64,000 nucleotides of DNA from Hymenobacter negativus. Its GTDB lineage: Bacteria > Bacteroidota > Bacteroidia > Cytophagales > Hymenobacteraceae. Numbering within the stretch: position 1 is the first letter of the stretch; the number at the start of each line of letters is the position of its first letter. Location of the stretch: contig NZ_JAGETZ010000004.1 of the NCBI RefSeq assembly GCF_017571495.1, positions 62,001 through 126,000 on the forward strand, given 5' to 3'. Under the pieces are notes generated by a model. That model saw nothing but the letters and a program-made list of their open reading frames with translations, was not told the DNA's origin and did not search any database. The position numbers and the translations under genes were made by a program. Below are positions 1 to 10,400 of this stretch, piece by piece.

Positions 1-2481
1 AATGGTCGGCTTGAAGTCGTAGCCCATGTGCAGGTCGAGGTTACGCGAAGTGGGCAGGCGGTAGGAATCGCTGCTACTCGTGGGGTCAAGAATGGTTTCG
101 GGGTTGAAGTCGCCGTAGTACTTGGTGAAGAGTAGGAACGATGGGCGAATGAACGCGCCGCGGAATGGCTCGTAACGCAGGCCTATTTGGAACTGGTTCT
201 GGGCGGCATCACCGACGTGCACACCGTTGAGGTACACCGGCTGGTCGAGCAGGCCGGTAGGCGTGCCATCTTCCTTGGTTTGGTTCAACAGGCCCTGACC
301 GGTCCAGCGCCAGTCACCCAGCGAGATGGCGGCGTTCAGCTGCAGGCTGCGACTAATCTCCTGAGCCACGCTCATTTCCACGCCCATGTGGCGGGCATTC
401 ACGTTGCGCACGTTGCTGTAGATAGCCTCGCCCGTAGCCGTAGAAACGGAAGTGGTGGTTTTGTTGGCCCACAGCGTATAGTAAGCATTTAGGGTCACTT
501 TCAGGCTGGGGTAGTTGATGCCGTAGCCAATTTCGGCACTGGTGATGCCTTCGGGCTTCACGTTGTCGTACTTGCGGCCGTTGTTGGTGTAGAGCAGGTT
601 GAAGAACGGCACCTTGCTATTGTAGCCCACGTTCACAAACAGGTTGTCGTTCTCGGTGAGGTTGTAGTTAGCGCCGGCTTTCACGCTGTAGCCCGTGAAA
701 CGGGTCCAGTCGGTTTCCTGCGCACTGCCATCGGCCTGGGGCAGTTGGAAATAGTCGATGCGCTTGTAGGCCACCTGCGAGAGCGTACCGCTGATAACCG
801 CCGAAAGTAGCGGCGTCTTATATTCAAGCTGCGAGTAGCCGCCAATCCAGCGGGTTTTGCCGTCGTAATTGTAGCCAATTTTGTCGCCTACTCCGAGGCG
901 AGCCGTACCGGGCGTATTCTTATCGGTGGAGATGGGCGAAGCGTAGTCGGCCCCCAGCAGGTCGCGGATTTCGCGGTAGTGCAGGCCGGTGTAGTCGCGG
1001 CCGTCCACGCCCGCCGAGAGGGTCAGCTTCTCATTCAGCAGGTAGTCGCCGCCCACCACGAAACCGTACCAGCGGTGGCTGTTCACGCTGTTGATAAGGA
1101 ACTGCGTGGCTTTGCGTGTGGGATTGCTGACGCTGTTGTAGTTATCGTCGTAGATTTTCTGGAAATCGGTCTGGCCAGTTACGTTGTTGGTTGAAATGGT
1201 GGTGGAGTTGCCGCTGGTTAGGCCGCTGGTACCACCACCGGTACCGTATGAAGCGTAGGCTACGGTGGAGATGTACAACTTATCACTCACATGCCACAGG
1301 TCGTTGAAGTTGATTTGGGGCTTGTGGTAGTAGTTTGTGCGCTCGTTGAGCACTTCCCGGCCCCGGCTTACCTTGTTATTGGTACCCACGATGTTGTAGC
1401 GGTCGAGGTAGCCCCAATACGGGTTGTAGTCGAAGCCTTTGTTGCCATTCACTTGAACTTTGGCCCCGATTTCGCGGGCTTTCTCGTCGGAGTACACGCC
1501 TACCAGCAACGGAAATGCCCGCTGGCCGTGGCTCTGGGGCGAGCCCATGCCCGTAAGCGACAAATTGTGCCGACCAGCCTGCTTGCTCACCGTTCCGAAG
1601 TACGTCCAGGCATCGTCAAAGGCCTTTTGCACCCAGCCATCGCTAGTTCGGCGAGAGCCAAAGGCGGTGAAGGCCCAGCCGCCCTTTAGCTCGCCCGAGC
1701 TGAGCATGAGCGAGTATTTCTGGTAGTTATTAGAACCTGTTTCAACGCGGGCCAATACCGATTTCTTGGCGTCAGCGCCTTTGGTCATCACGTTGATGGT
1801 GCCGCCCACCGAGGGCACGGCAATTTTGGAAGCCGACAGGCCGCGCTGCACCTGCAGGGACTTGGTAACGTCGCCCAGGTCCCAGTTGGACCAGTATACC
1901 GAGCCATTTTCCATGTCGTTGACGGGCACGCCGTTCACCATCACAGCTACGTTGCGCTGGTCGAAGCCGCGCACGTTGATGCGGGAGTCGCCGGTGCCGC
2001 CGCCGCTGGCAGTGGCGTACACGCCGGGCGTTTCGTTGAGAATCATCGGCAGGTCGCGGTTGGAGAGCGTCTCGCGGAGCTTCACCTCGTTCACAGCCGA
2101 GAAAGCCACGGGTGTAGAACGTTCCTGGGCCTGGGCTGCTACTACCGTCACTTCGTCGAGGCTGGCATTGTCGGCATCCAGCGGGAAAGTAGCTACTGCG
2201 TTCTGGGTGGTAATTTTTACCGTTTGGGTAGAGGGCTTGTAGCCGATGAAGCTGGCTTGTACCTTGTAGGTACCTGCGGGCAGGTTGCCCACTTTGTAGC
2301 TGCCGTCGCTATCGGCACCGCCGCCGGTATTCTGGCCATTGCCGGTTACCTGCACCGTGGCACCGGGCAGGGTTTCGCCACTTACTTTATCAATCACGCG
2401 CCCACGAATGGAAAACGTGTTTTGGGCCACGGCCGGCAGGGTAAGCAAGACCGCAAAAAGAACAGTAACAAAGTGCTTCAT
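1..2481 (-). CDS. TonB-dependent receptor, 5' part (3' end outside window)
   Basis: Outer-membrane, TonB-energised importer; the substrate cannot be read from sequence. Translating the minus strand from the ATG at 2481 gives 827 codons open to the window edge. A signal peptide (MKHFVTVLFAVLLTLPAVAQ) is followed by a CarboxypepD_reg-like beta-sandwich (GRVIDKVSGETLPGATVQV, SDGSYKVGNLPAGTY). Next comes a plug domain with the typical NETPGVYAT, INVRGFDQRNV, MVNGVPVNDME and GGTINVMTK stretches, then barrel strands to the end of the visible part. It resembles the stand-alone TonB receptors of Bacteroidetes; no SusD partner is visible on the upstream side. It diverges from the secreted pair at 2675-5639. 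Start choice is firm because the signal peptide begins there. Confidence 0.92.
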   Translation of the reverse strand, partial: MKHFVTVLFAVLLTLPAVAQNTFSIRGRVIDKVSGETLPGATVQVTGNGQNTGGGADSDGSYKVGNLPAGTYKVQASFIGYKPSTQTVKITTQNAVATFPLDADNASLDEVTVVAAQAQERSTPVAFSAVNEVKLRETLSNRDLPMILNETPGVYATASGGGTGDSRINVRGFDQRNVAVMVNGVPVNDMENGSVYWSNWDLGDVTKSLQVQRGLSASKIAVPSVGGTINVMTKGADAKKSVLARVETGSNNYQKYSLMLSSGELKGGWAFTAFGSRRTSDGWVQKAFDDAWTYFGTVSKQAGRHNLSLTGMGSPQSHGQRAFPLLVGVYSDEKAREIGAKVQVNGNKGFDYNPYWGYLDRYNIVGTNNKVSRGREVLNERTNYYHKPQINFNDLWHVSDKLYISTVAYASYGTGGGTSGLTSGNSTTISTNNVTGQTDFQKIYDDNYNSVSNPTRKATQFLINSVNSHRWYGFVVGGDYLLNEKLTLSAGVDGRDYTGLHYREIRDLLGADYASPISTDKNTPGTARLGVGDKIGYNYDGKTRWIGGYSQLEYKTPLLSAVISGTLSQVAYKRIDYFQLPQADGSAQETDWTRFTGYSVKAGANYNLTENDNLFVNVGYNSKVPFFNLLYTNNGRKYDNVKPEGITSAEIGYGINYPSLKVTLNAYYTLWANKTTTSVSTATGEAIYSNVRNVNARHMGVEMSVAQEISRSLQLNAAISLGDWRWTGQGLLNQTKEDGTPTGLLDQPVYLNGVHVGDAAQNQFQIGLRYEPFRGAFIRPSFLLFTKYYGDFNPETILDPTSSSDSYRLPTSRNLDLHMGYDFKPTI

Positions 2482-2517
2482 ACCAATGAAAATTCCTCCG
2501 GCACGCTCCGGGGACTA

Positions 2518-2525
2518 CAAATATA
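2518..2525 (-). promoter_or_regulatory. Putative -7 box of the TonB receptor gene
   Basis: On the minus strand this reads TATATTTG, a full match to the Bacteroidetes -7 consensus TAnnTTTG, 36 bases upstream of the receptor ATG. No clear TTTG -33 box is visible 17-21 bases further upstream, so the call rests on one box and its position. Confidence 0.4.
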
Positions 2526-2662
2526 CTGTATAGCCGGGGCCGGCCATTGCGGATGAGGTGTAAAGGTTGGATGAAGAAACGCCGCCCCTGCTTAAATCCC
2601 CCAGTGCCTAACCAGTAGCACCTTGGACTGAATCCCGGCTTTTTTGGTGGGGGCCGCAGCCG

Positions 2663-2670
2663 TAGTTTTG
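2663..2670 (+). promoter_or_regulatory. Putative -7 box just ahead of the first secreted paralog
   Basis: TAGTTTTG matches TAnnTTTG and ends four bases before the ATG at 2675. A TTTG at 2643-2646 is 16 bases upstream, a little closer than usual. If real, transcription would begin at or beside the start codon (leaderless mRNA). Confidence 0.35.
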
Positions 2671-2674
2671 ACGG

Positions 2675-4123
2675 ATGAATCGACTGCTACCTTTCTTTCC
2701 ATTTGTTGTCGGGCTTCTGTTGGCTGCTACTCTCAGCCATGCGCAGTCCCCTGCTTTTCGTCTCGACCTGAAAGCTGAAAAACTCAGCGTGCCCGCCGGC
2801 CCCTGGCAGGTGACCCGTGTGCTCGACCTGCGCGCCGACCGCAGCCGCCTGGGTACTGTGCACAAGGGCATGAACAACGAAGTGGTCTCGGCCAATTTCA
2901 ACCAGCCCCTTGCCCCGGAACTGCTCCAGTTTCTGAAGGCGCAGTTGCCGGCCAGCCCGGGGGCCCGCCCGGTCACAATGCGTATTTTCACGCTGGTGCT
3001 GAACGAGGAGCTTCGCGCCAGCGCCGAGCATTCCGAAGCCGAACTGGTGGCTGATTTTTTGGAACCCCAGCCCGACAGCACATATCGGGTACTACTAACG
3101 GTAGGCGAAACCACTCAGCGCGGTGGCCTCGACGTGACCAAGCACCACGCCGCCAATATTGCCCTGCTGCTGCAGCAAGCCATGCTGAAGCTGGAGGCGT
3201 TGCCCGCCACCGCCGCCGCCACCGAAACCATGAGTGGGGCCGATGCCCTGGCTGGCCGGGGCGGTGCCATGGCTCAGCGCTTTCCCATCCAGAAAGCCGC
3301 GGAGCTGAAGCGGGGCCTCTACCGCAGCTTTCAGGAATTCCGGGACAATAACCCGAGTGAGCCGGAATACCCGTTTGCCGTGCAGCACATTGCCCGCACC
3401 GGCAAGCGCTGGGCTGGCACCGACGAAGTGCAGGTCAACTACCTGAACACGGATGATGCCCACCCCACGCGGCCAATGAACACCTCTAAGCTATGGGGCC
3501 TGTGCGATGGCAACGAGCTATTGATTATTTATCGCAACCGCTTTTACAAGCTGCTAGCGGCAGCTGACGGGCGCAGCTACACCTTCCTGGGTCCTCCGGT
3601 GTTTGATGAGAAAGCAGCCGCCAACATGGCCGGCGCGGCCGCCGTAGGAGGCTTGCTGGGGGCAGCCATTGCGGGCGCGGCCAACTCGGCTGGTGCGCCT
3701 GATGTGTACGAGCTGCACCTGGCCAGTGGCCGCGTGGTGCCGGTAGAGCAGGCCGGCCAGACCGATGCCGACGGCTTCGTCATTGGCCCGGACACCGCTA
3801 AGGTGTATGTGTACCGCCGCAACGACCCTGCCAAGGACCAGACCGTGGCCATTAGCGGAGCCAACCAGCCGGCTCAGCCGCTGCGCACTTGGCAATGGAC
3901 ACTCATTACCTGGACTGACCGGCGGAAGGAGCTAAAGGTGTGCGCGCAGTTTGGCAACGCCCCCGCCACCTGCCGCGAGTTTGTGCCCGATTTCAGCCAA
4001 CCCACTTACTTGGAGTGCGTGGTGCCCGCTGGGGGTGGCGCGCCCGAGCTCAAGCCGGTACTGGCGAAGGAAGGACAATTTGAGATGAAACGCATTCAGC
4101 GCTTGGCCAAAGCGAATAAATAA
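2675..4123 (+). CDS. Secreted protein of unknown function, paralog of the next gene
   Basis: Predicted 482 aa with an N-terminal signal peptide (residues 1-24, ending SHAQ). No catalytic motif recognised. The N-terminal third has a conserved block FRLDL...VLDLRADRSRLGTVHKGM that recurs in the following gene. The middle has RGLYRSFQEFRDNNP, resembling the 'G-Y-SF-EF-NNP' signature of several uncharacterised Bacteroidetes exported proteins. A glycine/alanine-rich hydrophobic stretch (about residues 310-335, MAGAAAVGGLLGAAIAGAA) could be a membrane-associating glycine zipper, followed by a beta-rich C-terminus. Only 49 bases separate it from its paralog, so the two are probably cotranscribed. 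It is divergent from the TonB receptor; a functional link to that receptor is inference from position only. Confidence 0.8.
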   Translation: MNRLLPFFPFVVGLLLAATLSHAQSPAFRLDLKAEKLSVPAGPWQVTRVLDLRADRSRLGTVHKGMNNEVVSANFNQPLAPELLQFLKAQLPASPGARPVTMRIFTLVLNEELRASAEHSEAELVADFLEPQPDSTYRVLLTVGETTQRGGLDVTKHHAANIALLLQQAMLKLEALPATAAATETMSGADALAGRGGAMAQRFPIQKAAELKRGLYRSFQEFRDNNPSEPEYPFAVQHIARTGKRWAGTDEVQVNYLNTDDAHPTRPMNTSKLWGLCDGNELLIIYRNRFYKLLAAADGRSYTFLGPPVFDEKAAANMAGAAAVGGLLGAAIAGAANSAGAPDVYELHLASGRVVPVEQAGQTDADGFVIGPDTAKVYVYRRNDPAKDQTVAISGANQPAQPLRTWQWTLITWTDRRKELKVCAQFGNAPATCREFVPDFSQPTYLECVVPAGGGAPELKPVLAKEGQFEMKRIQRLAKANK

Positions 4124-4172
4124 GCAATAAGCCTGTTTTAACTAACGGAGGCTAACTTCGAAAGACGCTACT

Positions 4173-5639
4173 ATGCACGCTATGCGCCGCTTTCTACCCT
4201 CTTCGTTTTGCCAGCTATTGCTGCTTTCCCTGCTGCCATCAATCAAGCCAGCTCATGCTCAGGTAACCGCCACGCAGCCACATGCCCAGTCCTATTACCT
4301 TGACCTTAGCAAGGAAACCATTAGCCTTCCAGCACGCACCCTGTATGTAGAACAAGTGCTGGATGCCCGCGTAGGCCACCCGGTCATCGGAATAATATAC
4401 CGCGGGATGTACGACAAGCAGGCCCCCGTGCTGTTCAGAAAAAGCCTGGAAATGGACCTCACGGCTTGGTTGCAACAGCAGCTGCCTAGCCGGTCCACCG
4501 ACCACGCCGTGGTGCTGTGCGTGCGCCAGCTGAGTGTGAGCGAAACTGTGCACGGGACCACCAAAGGCGCGGTGGCCAGCGCCGACCTGATAGCCGACAT
4601 TTACGCCCACCAGCCTGATGGCTACCATTTTGTGCGCACCGTGGCCGACCAAGTCGCTGGTAATGGCATCTATATCAATAGCAACCACGCCGCGCACTTG
4701 GCCAAAGTGCTGCAAAGCTGCCTGTTCCAGGTGCTCGACACGGACTGGGCACGGCCCCAACCAGCCCGCACCCTAGCCCAACTCTCAACTGATAAGCCGC
4801 ATGGCATGGCGCGCCCAGCTATTTTGCAAGTTGCTGTGCCCCAGCGAGGCATTTACTTCAACCTCGAACAGTTTCTGACCAACCAACCCGACACCACGGC
4901 AGAGCTGCGCATCGACACCGTGGGCGTGCACGGGGTAACCACTATTCTGGAACCGGGCGTGCCTACCGGCAACAACTCCGAGTGGAAGGGCACCGCCGTG
5001 CTGCGCGCCCGAATGCACACTGCCAAAGGCGACCGGATTCCACCCAGGCAGGTGTGGGGCTTTTCGGATGGCCGCCAGGCGTATTTCCGTCAGATAAATT
5101 ACTACCGCCCGCTCACGCGGCAAGGCGACTTCTACCTCTTCGTTGGGGCAGCGCCCGTTGATGTAACGGCTGCCAATCAACGCGCCCGCAACAATGCGGT
5201 GATGGGTGGCGCCGTCGGGGCCTATGCCTCTGGCCCCATGGGCAATACCGGTCAACCCACGGTCTATGCACTCGACATCCGTACCGGCCAAACTGGTCTC
5301 TTCCCGGCGCCTGGCCAGCTGGTAAAGCACGACACTGCGTTTGTATACGTGTACCGCCCCATTGGTGGCAGCCCCGAGCCGCAACGGGTGCTGGTAGATG
5401 ACCACCAGATTGGCCAGCTGCGGCCGGGCGAGTCCCTGGAAATACCCTGGCCGCATTTTGGCCGCGCCATGCGCATTGGAGCTGGCACCCCAGGCGGACC
5501 GGCCCTGCTGCTGGCCCCTAGCACCGCTACTGCCAACTACGTCCGGCTACAACCTAGCTCGGCCTTCACTCCCTGGCAGGTGATGCCCGCCCGACAGGGC
5601 GAAGCCGAAGTAGATGCGCTGGAAAAGCCGGGTAAGTAA
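4173..5639 (+). CDS. Secreted protein of unknown function, tandem paralog
   Basis: Predicted 488 aa with a signal peptide ending AHAQ (about residue 30); an in-frame ATG at codon 4 is an equally good start. It mirrors the preceding gene along its length: YYLDLSKETISLPA and VLDARVGHPVIGIIYRGM near the N-terminus, RGIYFNLEQFLTNQPD in the middle, then a small glycine-rich segment (VMGGAVGAYASGPMG) and VYALDIRTGQT near the C-terminus. Overall identity looks modest, so the duplication is old. The glycine zipper is shorter and less hydrophobic than in the paralog. Function unknown; the pair is best described as a secreted two-gene module. Confidence 0.8.
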   Translation: MHAMRRFLPSSFCQLLLLSLLPSIKPAHAQVTATQPHAQSYYLDLSKETISLPARTLYVEQVLDARVGHPVIGIIYRGMYDKQAPVLFRKSLEMDLTAWLQQQLPSRSTDHAVVLCVRQLSVSETVHGTTKGAVASADLIADIYAHQPDGYHFVRTVADQVAGNGIYINSNHAAHLAKVLQSCLFQVLDTDWARPQPARTLAQLSTDKPHGMARPAILQVAVPQRGIYFNLEQFLTNQPDTTAELRIDTVGVHGVTTILEPGVPTGNNSEWKGTAVLRARMHTAKGDRIPPRQVWGFSDGRQAYFRQINYYRPLTRQGDFYLFVGAAPVDVTAANQRARNNAVMGGAVGAYASGPMGNTGQPTVYALDIRTGQTGLFPAPGQLVKHDTAFVYVYRPIGGSPEPQRVLVDDHQIGQLRPGESLEIPWPHFGRAMRIGAGTPGGPALLLAPSTATANYVRLQPSSAFTPWQVMPARQGEAEVDALEKPGK

Positions 5640-5644
5640 GCCCG

Positions 5645-6001
5645 CTACGCCAATTCCACGCTGGGGTCCCAGAACAGCTTGCTGAAATCCAACACCCGGT
5701 CTTCTTCCACCCGAATGCCTTCGGCTTCGAGGGCTTCCTGCATGGCGAAGGGGGTGGCATAGTGCAGCCGGCCGGTGAGGTGGCCAAGCCGGTTGAGCAC
5801 GCGGTGGGCGGGCACGTACTGGTCGGCGGTGTGGGCGGCCATCATGGCGTAGCCCACGGTACGGGCGCCGTGCCGGGCACCAAGGTAATGCGCAATAGCA
5901 CCATAGGTGGTAACGCGGCCGGACGGCACGAGGCGCACGACTTCGTGCACATCCTGGAAGAAATTGCGCGGTTCGGGCGCGGCAGGGGCAGCTGGCTTCA
6001 T
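5645..6001 (-). CDS. Alkyltransferase-like (ATL) DNA-repair protein, MGMT fold
   Basis: Predicted 118 aa, the size of the C-terminal MGMT/Ogt DNA-binding domain alone. The MGMT active-site PCHR appears here as PAHR (residues 64-67), so the alkyl-accepting cysteine is replaced by alanine. Other hallmarks are kept: VPSGRVTTYGAIA of the winged-helix region and the RTVGYAM segment. ATL proteins bind O6-alkylguanine without repairing it and hand lesions to nucleotide excision repair; that role is family knowledge. The gene converges on the secreted paralog, with only five bases between the stop codons, and it diverges from the RND adaptor gene. Confidence 0.88.
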   Translation of the reverse strand: MKPAAPAAPEPRNFFQDVHEVVRLVPSGRVTTYGAIAHYLGARHGARTVGYAMMAAHTADQYVPAHRVLNRLGHLTGRLHYATPFAMQEALEAEGIRVEEDRVLDFSKLFWDPSVELA

Positions 6002-6202
6002 CGGGACGAAGATAGTCTCGGTCAGGGTGATGCCGTTCTACGTCTATTTCTGGCAGACGTACGCAACCTTACCAATGAAATTTGCACTATATGACCACTC
6101 TGCCCCCCTTTTCTCGCACCCGAGAGTGCTGGCTGTCGTATAGCTAAACCACTCTGCTTAAGAGATGAACTTCCCCACGCCGCGCGTGCGTTTTTGCTCC
6201 CT

Positions 6203-7399
6203 ATGTCTTTAGAAACTCCCACTGCTGCCTCGCCCAAAACCTGGGATACCACTACCTCTGCTCCCCCCGTTGCCGCACCGCCCGCCACTCCTGCTTCACC
6301 GCCGAAGCGTGGGCGCGGCTGGCTGGGCTGGCTGCTGGCAGCCGTCATCATTGGCGGCATGGCCTGGGCCAAAATGAAGTATTTCCCCAGCCCCACGGCT
6401 GGCGAAAAAGGCGGCGGCAAGGGTGGCGCCAGCGGTGGCAAGGGTGGTCTAGGCGGCGCGGGGGCCAAAGTACCGGTGCAGGTGTACGTAGTGGCCGCCA
6501 CCAAGCTTTCCGACGAAGTAACTTCCACCGGCTCTGTTATAGCCGACGAGTCGGTAACCATTCAGAGCGAGATTTCGGGCAAAATTACCAGTCTTAATAT
6601 TCAGGAGGGCCAGCCGGTGCGCAAGGGCCAACTGCTCTTCACCATCAACGCGGCCGATGTGCAGGCCCAGCTGCAAAAGCAGGAATACAACATCAAGCTC
6701 TACCGTGACCAAGAGCAGCGCCAACGCACCCTACTGGCGAAGGAATACATCAGCCGCCAGGAATACGAGCAGTCGCAAAACGCCCTGCTCACGGCCCAGG
6801 CCGACCTCGCCGCCCTGCGCGTAACCTTGCAAAAAGCCTACGTCCGCGCCCCGTTCGATGGCATTCTGGGCCTGCGCAATACCTCGGTGGGCGCTTACGT
6901 ATCGCCGGGCACGGCCATTACCACCCTCTCGCGGGTGAAGCCAGTAAAAATCGACTTCAACGTGCCCAGCCGCTTTGCCCAATCGGTGCGCGTGGGCGAC
7001 CCGGTGCTGGTGACCGATGAGGCCACGACCAAGAAAATCGAGGCCAAAGTCTACGCCATTAACCCGCAGATTGACCCGGTTTCGCGCACCCTACCGGTAC
7101 GGGCTATCTACTCCAATAAAAACATGGAGCTGCGCCCCGGTGGCTTCGTGAAAGTGAACCTGGAGCTAGGCGAAACCGCCGATGCCCTGCAAATTCCGAC
7201 CGAAGCCGTGGTACCGATAGCTAGTGGCTATACGGTGTTTGTGGTGAGAAAAGGCAAGGCCGCCGTGCAAACCGTCAACATCGGCGTGCGCTCGGATAAG
7301 TTGATTCAAATCACGAAGGGCCTGGCTGTAGGCGACTCGGTTATTCGCACCGGCATCTTGCAGGTGAAAGAGGGCGACCGGGTGGCCGTTCAGAAGTAA
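6203..7399 (+). CDS. RND efflux periplasmic adaptor (HlyD/MFP family)
   Basis: Membrane-fusion subunit that bridges the inner-membrane RND pump and the TolC-like channel encoded just downstream. The ATG at 6203 gives 398 aa; an in-frame TTG nine bases upstream is less likely. A proline-rich cytoplasmic N-terminus (1-38) leads to one transmembrane helix (about 40-55) and a Gly/Lys-rich linker (about 66-92). The lipoyl/barrel-sandwich region follows (GKITSLNIQEGQPVRKGQLL), then a coiled-coil hairpin, a second lipoyl half (YVRAPFDGILGLRNTSVGAY), a beta-barrel and a membrane-proximal domain. Most such adaptors are lipoproteins or secreted; this one appears to be helix-anchored. First gene of a three-gene operon. 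Confidence 0.9.
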   Translation: MSLETPTAASPKTWDTTTSAPPVAAPPATPASPPKRGRGWLGWLLAAVIIGGMAWAKMKYFPSPTAGEKGGGKGGASGGKGGLGGAGAKVPVQVYVVAATKLSDEVTSTGSVIADESVTIQSEISGKITSLNIQEGQPVRKGQLLFTINAADVQAQLQKQEYNIKLYRDQEQRQRTLLAKEYISRQEYEQSQNALLTAQADLAALRVTLQKAYVRAPFDGILGLRNTSVGAYVSPGTAITTLSRVKPVKIDFNVPSRFAQSVRVGDPVLVTDEATTKKIEAKVYAINPQIDPVSRTLPVRAIYSNKNMELRPGGFVKVNLELGETADALQIPTEAVVPIASGYTVFVVRKGKAAVQTVNIGVRSDKLIQITKGLAVGDSVIRTGILQVKEGDRVAVQK

Positions 7400-7419
7400 C
7401 AAAGCCAGAACAGAAGGAA

Positions 7420-7447
7420 GTCATGCCAAGGCTAGCCAAGGCATGAC
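7420..7447. repeat. Short palindrome, GTCATGCC/GGCATGAC arms
   Basis: Perfect 8-bp arms (7420-7427 and 7440-7447) around a 12-base centre that is itself near-palindromic (AAGGCTAGCCAA). It lies between the adaptor and pump genes. The arms recur at 10585, 32953 and 39378, so this is a dispersed element rather than an operon-specific signal. Confidence 0.6.
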
Positions 7448-7470
7448 GTTCCGTTAGCTCCATCCATATT

Positions 7471-10400
7471 ATGAGTCTTTCCTCAGTTAGCATTAATCGG
7501 CCCGTGCTGGCCATCGTAATGAGCCTGCTCATTGTGATTTTCGGTGCCATCGGCTTCCGCTCGCTCGCCATCCGCGAGTACCCAAGCGTCGACCCGCCCA
7601 TCATCACGGTGCAAACCAGCTACACCGGCGCCTCGGCTGATGTCATTCAGAGCCAGATAACCGAGCCACTCGAAGAAGGCATCAACGGCATCGCGGGCAT
7701 CCGTAACCTGTCGAGCACCAGCCGTGACGGCGCTTCTACCATCACAGTCGAGTTTGACCTCGACGTGGACCTGGAAGCGGCGGCCAACGACGTGCGCGAC
7801 AAGGTATCGAGCGCTCAGGGCAAGCTGCCGCGCGATGTGGACCCGCCCACCGTGAGCAAAGCCAATGCCGACTCATCCCCTATCATTCTGAGCTACTTGA
7901 GCAGCTCCTCACGCACACTGCTGGAGCTGACCGACTACGCCAACAACGTGCTTAAAGAGCGCCTGCAGACCATTCCCGGCGTGAGTGAAATTCGGGTGTG
8001 GGGCGAGCGCAAGTACTCCATGCGCCTCTGGCTCGACCCGGTGAAAATGGCCGCCCTCGGCATCTCGCCGGTGGACGTGCAACAGGCTCTGGCCCGCGAA
8101 AACGTGGAACTGCCAAGCGGCGCGGTGCAGGGCCAGAGCACGCAGCTGTCGCTGCGTACCATGGGCCGCCTTTCATCGGTAGAGGACTTCAACAACCTGA
8201 TTATCCGCAATGACCCCACCTCGCTGGTGCGCCTGACGGACGTGGGCTATGCCGAGCTGTACCCCGAAAACGACCAGACCATTCTGCGCCGCAATGGTAT
8301 CCCGATGGTGGGTGTAATGGCTATTCCGCAGCCGGGCGCCAACCAGATTGCCATCACCGACGAGTTCAACAAGCGGATGAAGCAATACCAGAACGACTTG
8401 CCCAAGGACTTGAAAATCAGCACGGGCTTTGATAACTCGGTCTTTATCCGGGCTTCGATTGCGGAAGTGGAAGATACCATTATTGAGGCCTTCGGGCTGG
8501 TGGTCGTCGTAATTTTTCTATTCCTGCGTGACTGGCGCTCCACCATCATTCCGGTGGTGGCCATCCCGGTTTCACTGATTGGCATCTTCTTCGTGATGGA
8601 CCTGATGGGCTTCTCCATCAACGTACTCACGCTATTGGCCATCGTACTAGCCATCAGCTTGGTGGTTGATGATGCTATTGTAGTACTGGAGAACATCTAC
8701 AGTCGAATCGAGGAAGGAGAAACCCCGCTCGAAGCGGCCAAAAACGGGTCGGAGGAAATTCTGATGGCCGTTGTTTCGACCACCATTGTGCTGGCGGCAG
8801 TGTTTTTGCCGGTAGTGTTCCTGTCGGGCATCACGGGCAAGCTCTTCCGGGAGTTCGGCATCGTGCTAGCCGGCTCGGTACTGATTTCGGCCTTCGTGTC
8901 GCTCACACTCACGCCAATGATGTGCTCGAAACTGCTGAAAAAGGAGGAAACGCACAATTGGTTTTACCGCAAGACCGAGCCATTTTTCCAGGCCCTAACC
9001 AACGGCTACCGCGACGCCCTCATCACGTTCCTCGACCGCCGCTACCTGGCCTGGGGCTTGGTAGCGCTGACGGGCGTGGGCATTTGGTTTTTCATGAAAA
9101 CCCTGCCCTCAGAACTGGCGCCGGTGGAAGACCGAAACCGCCTCAGCATCAACGCTACGGCGCCGGAAGGTGCGTCGTTCGAGTACATGGACGACTATGT
9201 GAACCAGCTTACGAAAGCCCTGACCGACAGCTCCCGCCAGGACGCCGACAACATTCTAACCGTGACCTCGCCGGGTGGCGGCAGCAGTGGCGGCGCGGCC
9301 AACTCGGCCATCATGCGGGTGCTGCTCAAAGACCCTGACCAGCGACCACACTCGCAGCAGCAGCTAGCCGATATTCTCACGGGCACGGTGAAGAAATACA
9401 CCGGCGCGCGGGTATCGGTAGCTCAGGACCAAAGCATTAGCTCCGGGGGCAAGGGCGGTAGCCTCCCCGTAGGCTTCGTGGTGCAGAGCCAGGATTTTGA
9501 GAAGCTGACCTCTGCCGTACCTAAGTTTCTAGAAGCTGCCCAGGCCGATAAAACCTTCAGCTTCGTGGACGTGAACCTGAAGTTCAACAAGCCCGAACTG
9601 CGCGTAGTAATTGACCGCGAAAAAGCCCAGACCCTGGGTGTGAGCGTGCAGGACATCAGCCAGACCCTGCAGGCCGGCCTCAGCGGGCAGCGCTACGGCT
9701 ACTTTATCCGCAACGGCAAGCAGTACCAGATTATCGGCCAAGTGGCCCGCGAAAACCGCAATCAGCCACTCGATGTGCGGACGCTGAACGTGAAAAGCCG
9801 CGACGGCAAGCTGGTGCAGCTCGACAACGTGATTCGCTTGGAAGAGAAAAGCACGCCGCCGCAGCTCTACCGCTTCAACCGCTACAATGCGGCTACTTTC
9901 TCGGCCTCGCTGGCCAAGGGCAAGACCTTGGGCGAAGGCATCGCGGCCATGCAGGCCATTGCCGACAAGCAGCTGGACGACTCTTTTTCCACGGCCCTCA
10001 CGGGGCAGTCACGTGACTTTGCCGAAAGCTCTTCTTCGGTGCTCTTTGCCTTTGGCCTGGCACTGGTGCTGATTTACCTTATTCTGGCCGCGCAGTTCGA
10101 AAGCTTCCGCGACCCTGGCATCATCATGATTACGGTGCCGCTGGCCCTTTCCGGTGCTTTGTTCAGCCTTTGGTATTTCAACCAAACCATGAACCTGTTC
10201 TCGCAAATCGGCATCATCATGCTGGTGGGCCTCGTCACGAAAAACGGCATTCTCATTGTGGAATTTGCCAACCAAAGCGTGGAGAAAGGTGCTGATTATA
10301 TGACCGGTCTGATTGAAGGCTCAGCCGCCCGCTTCCGTCCCATTCTTATGACCAGCTTGTGCGCTGTGCTGGGCATTCTGCCCATTGCGCTAGCGCAGGG

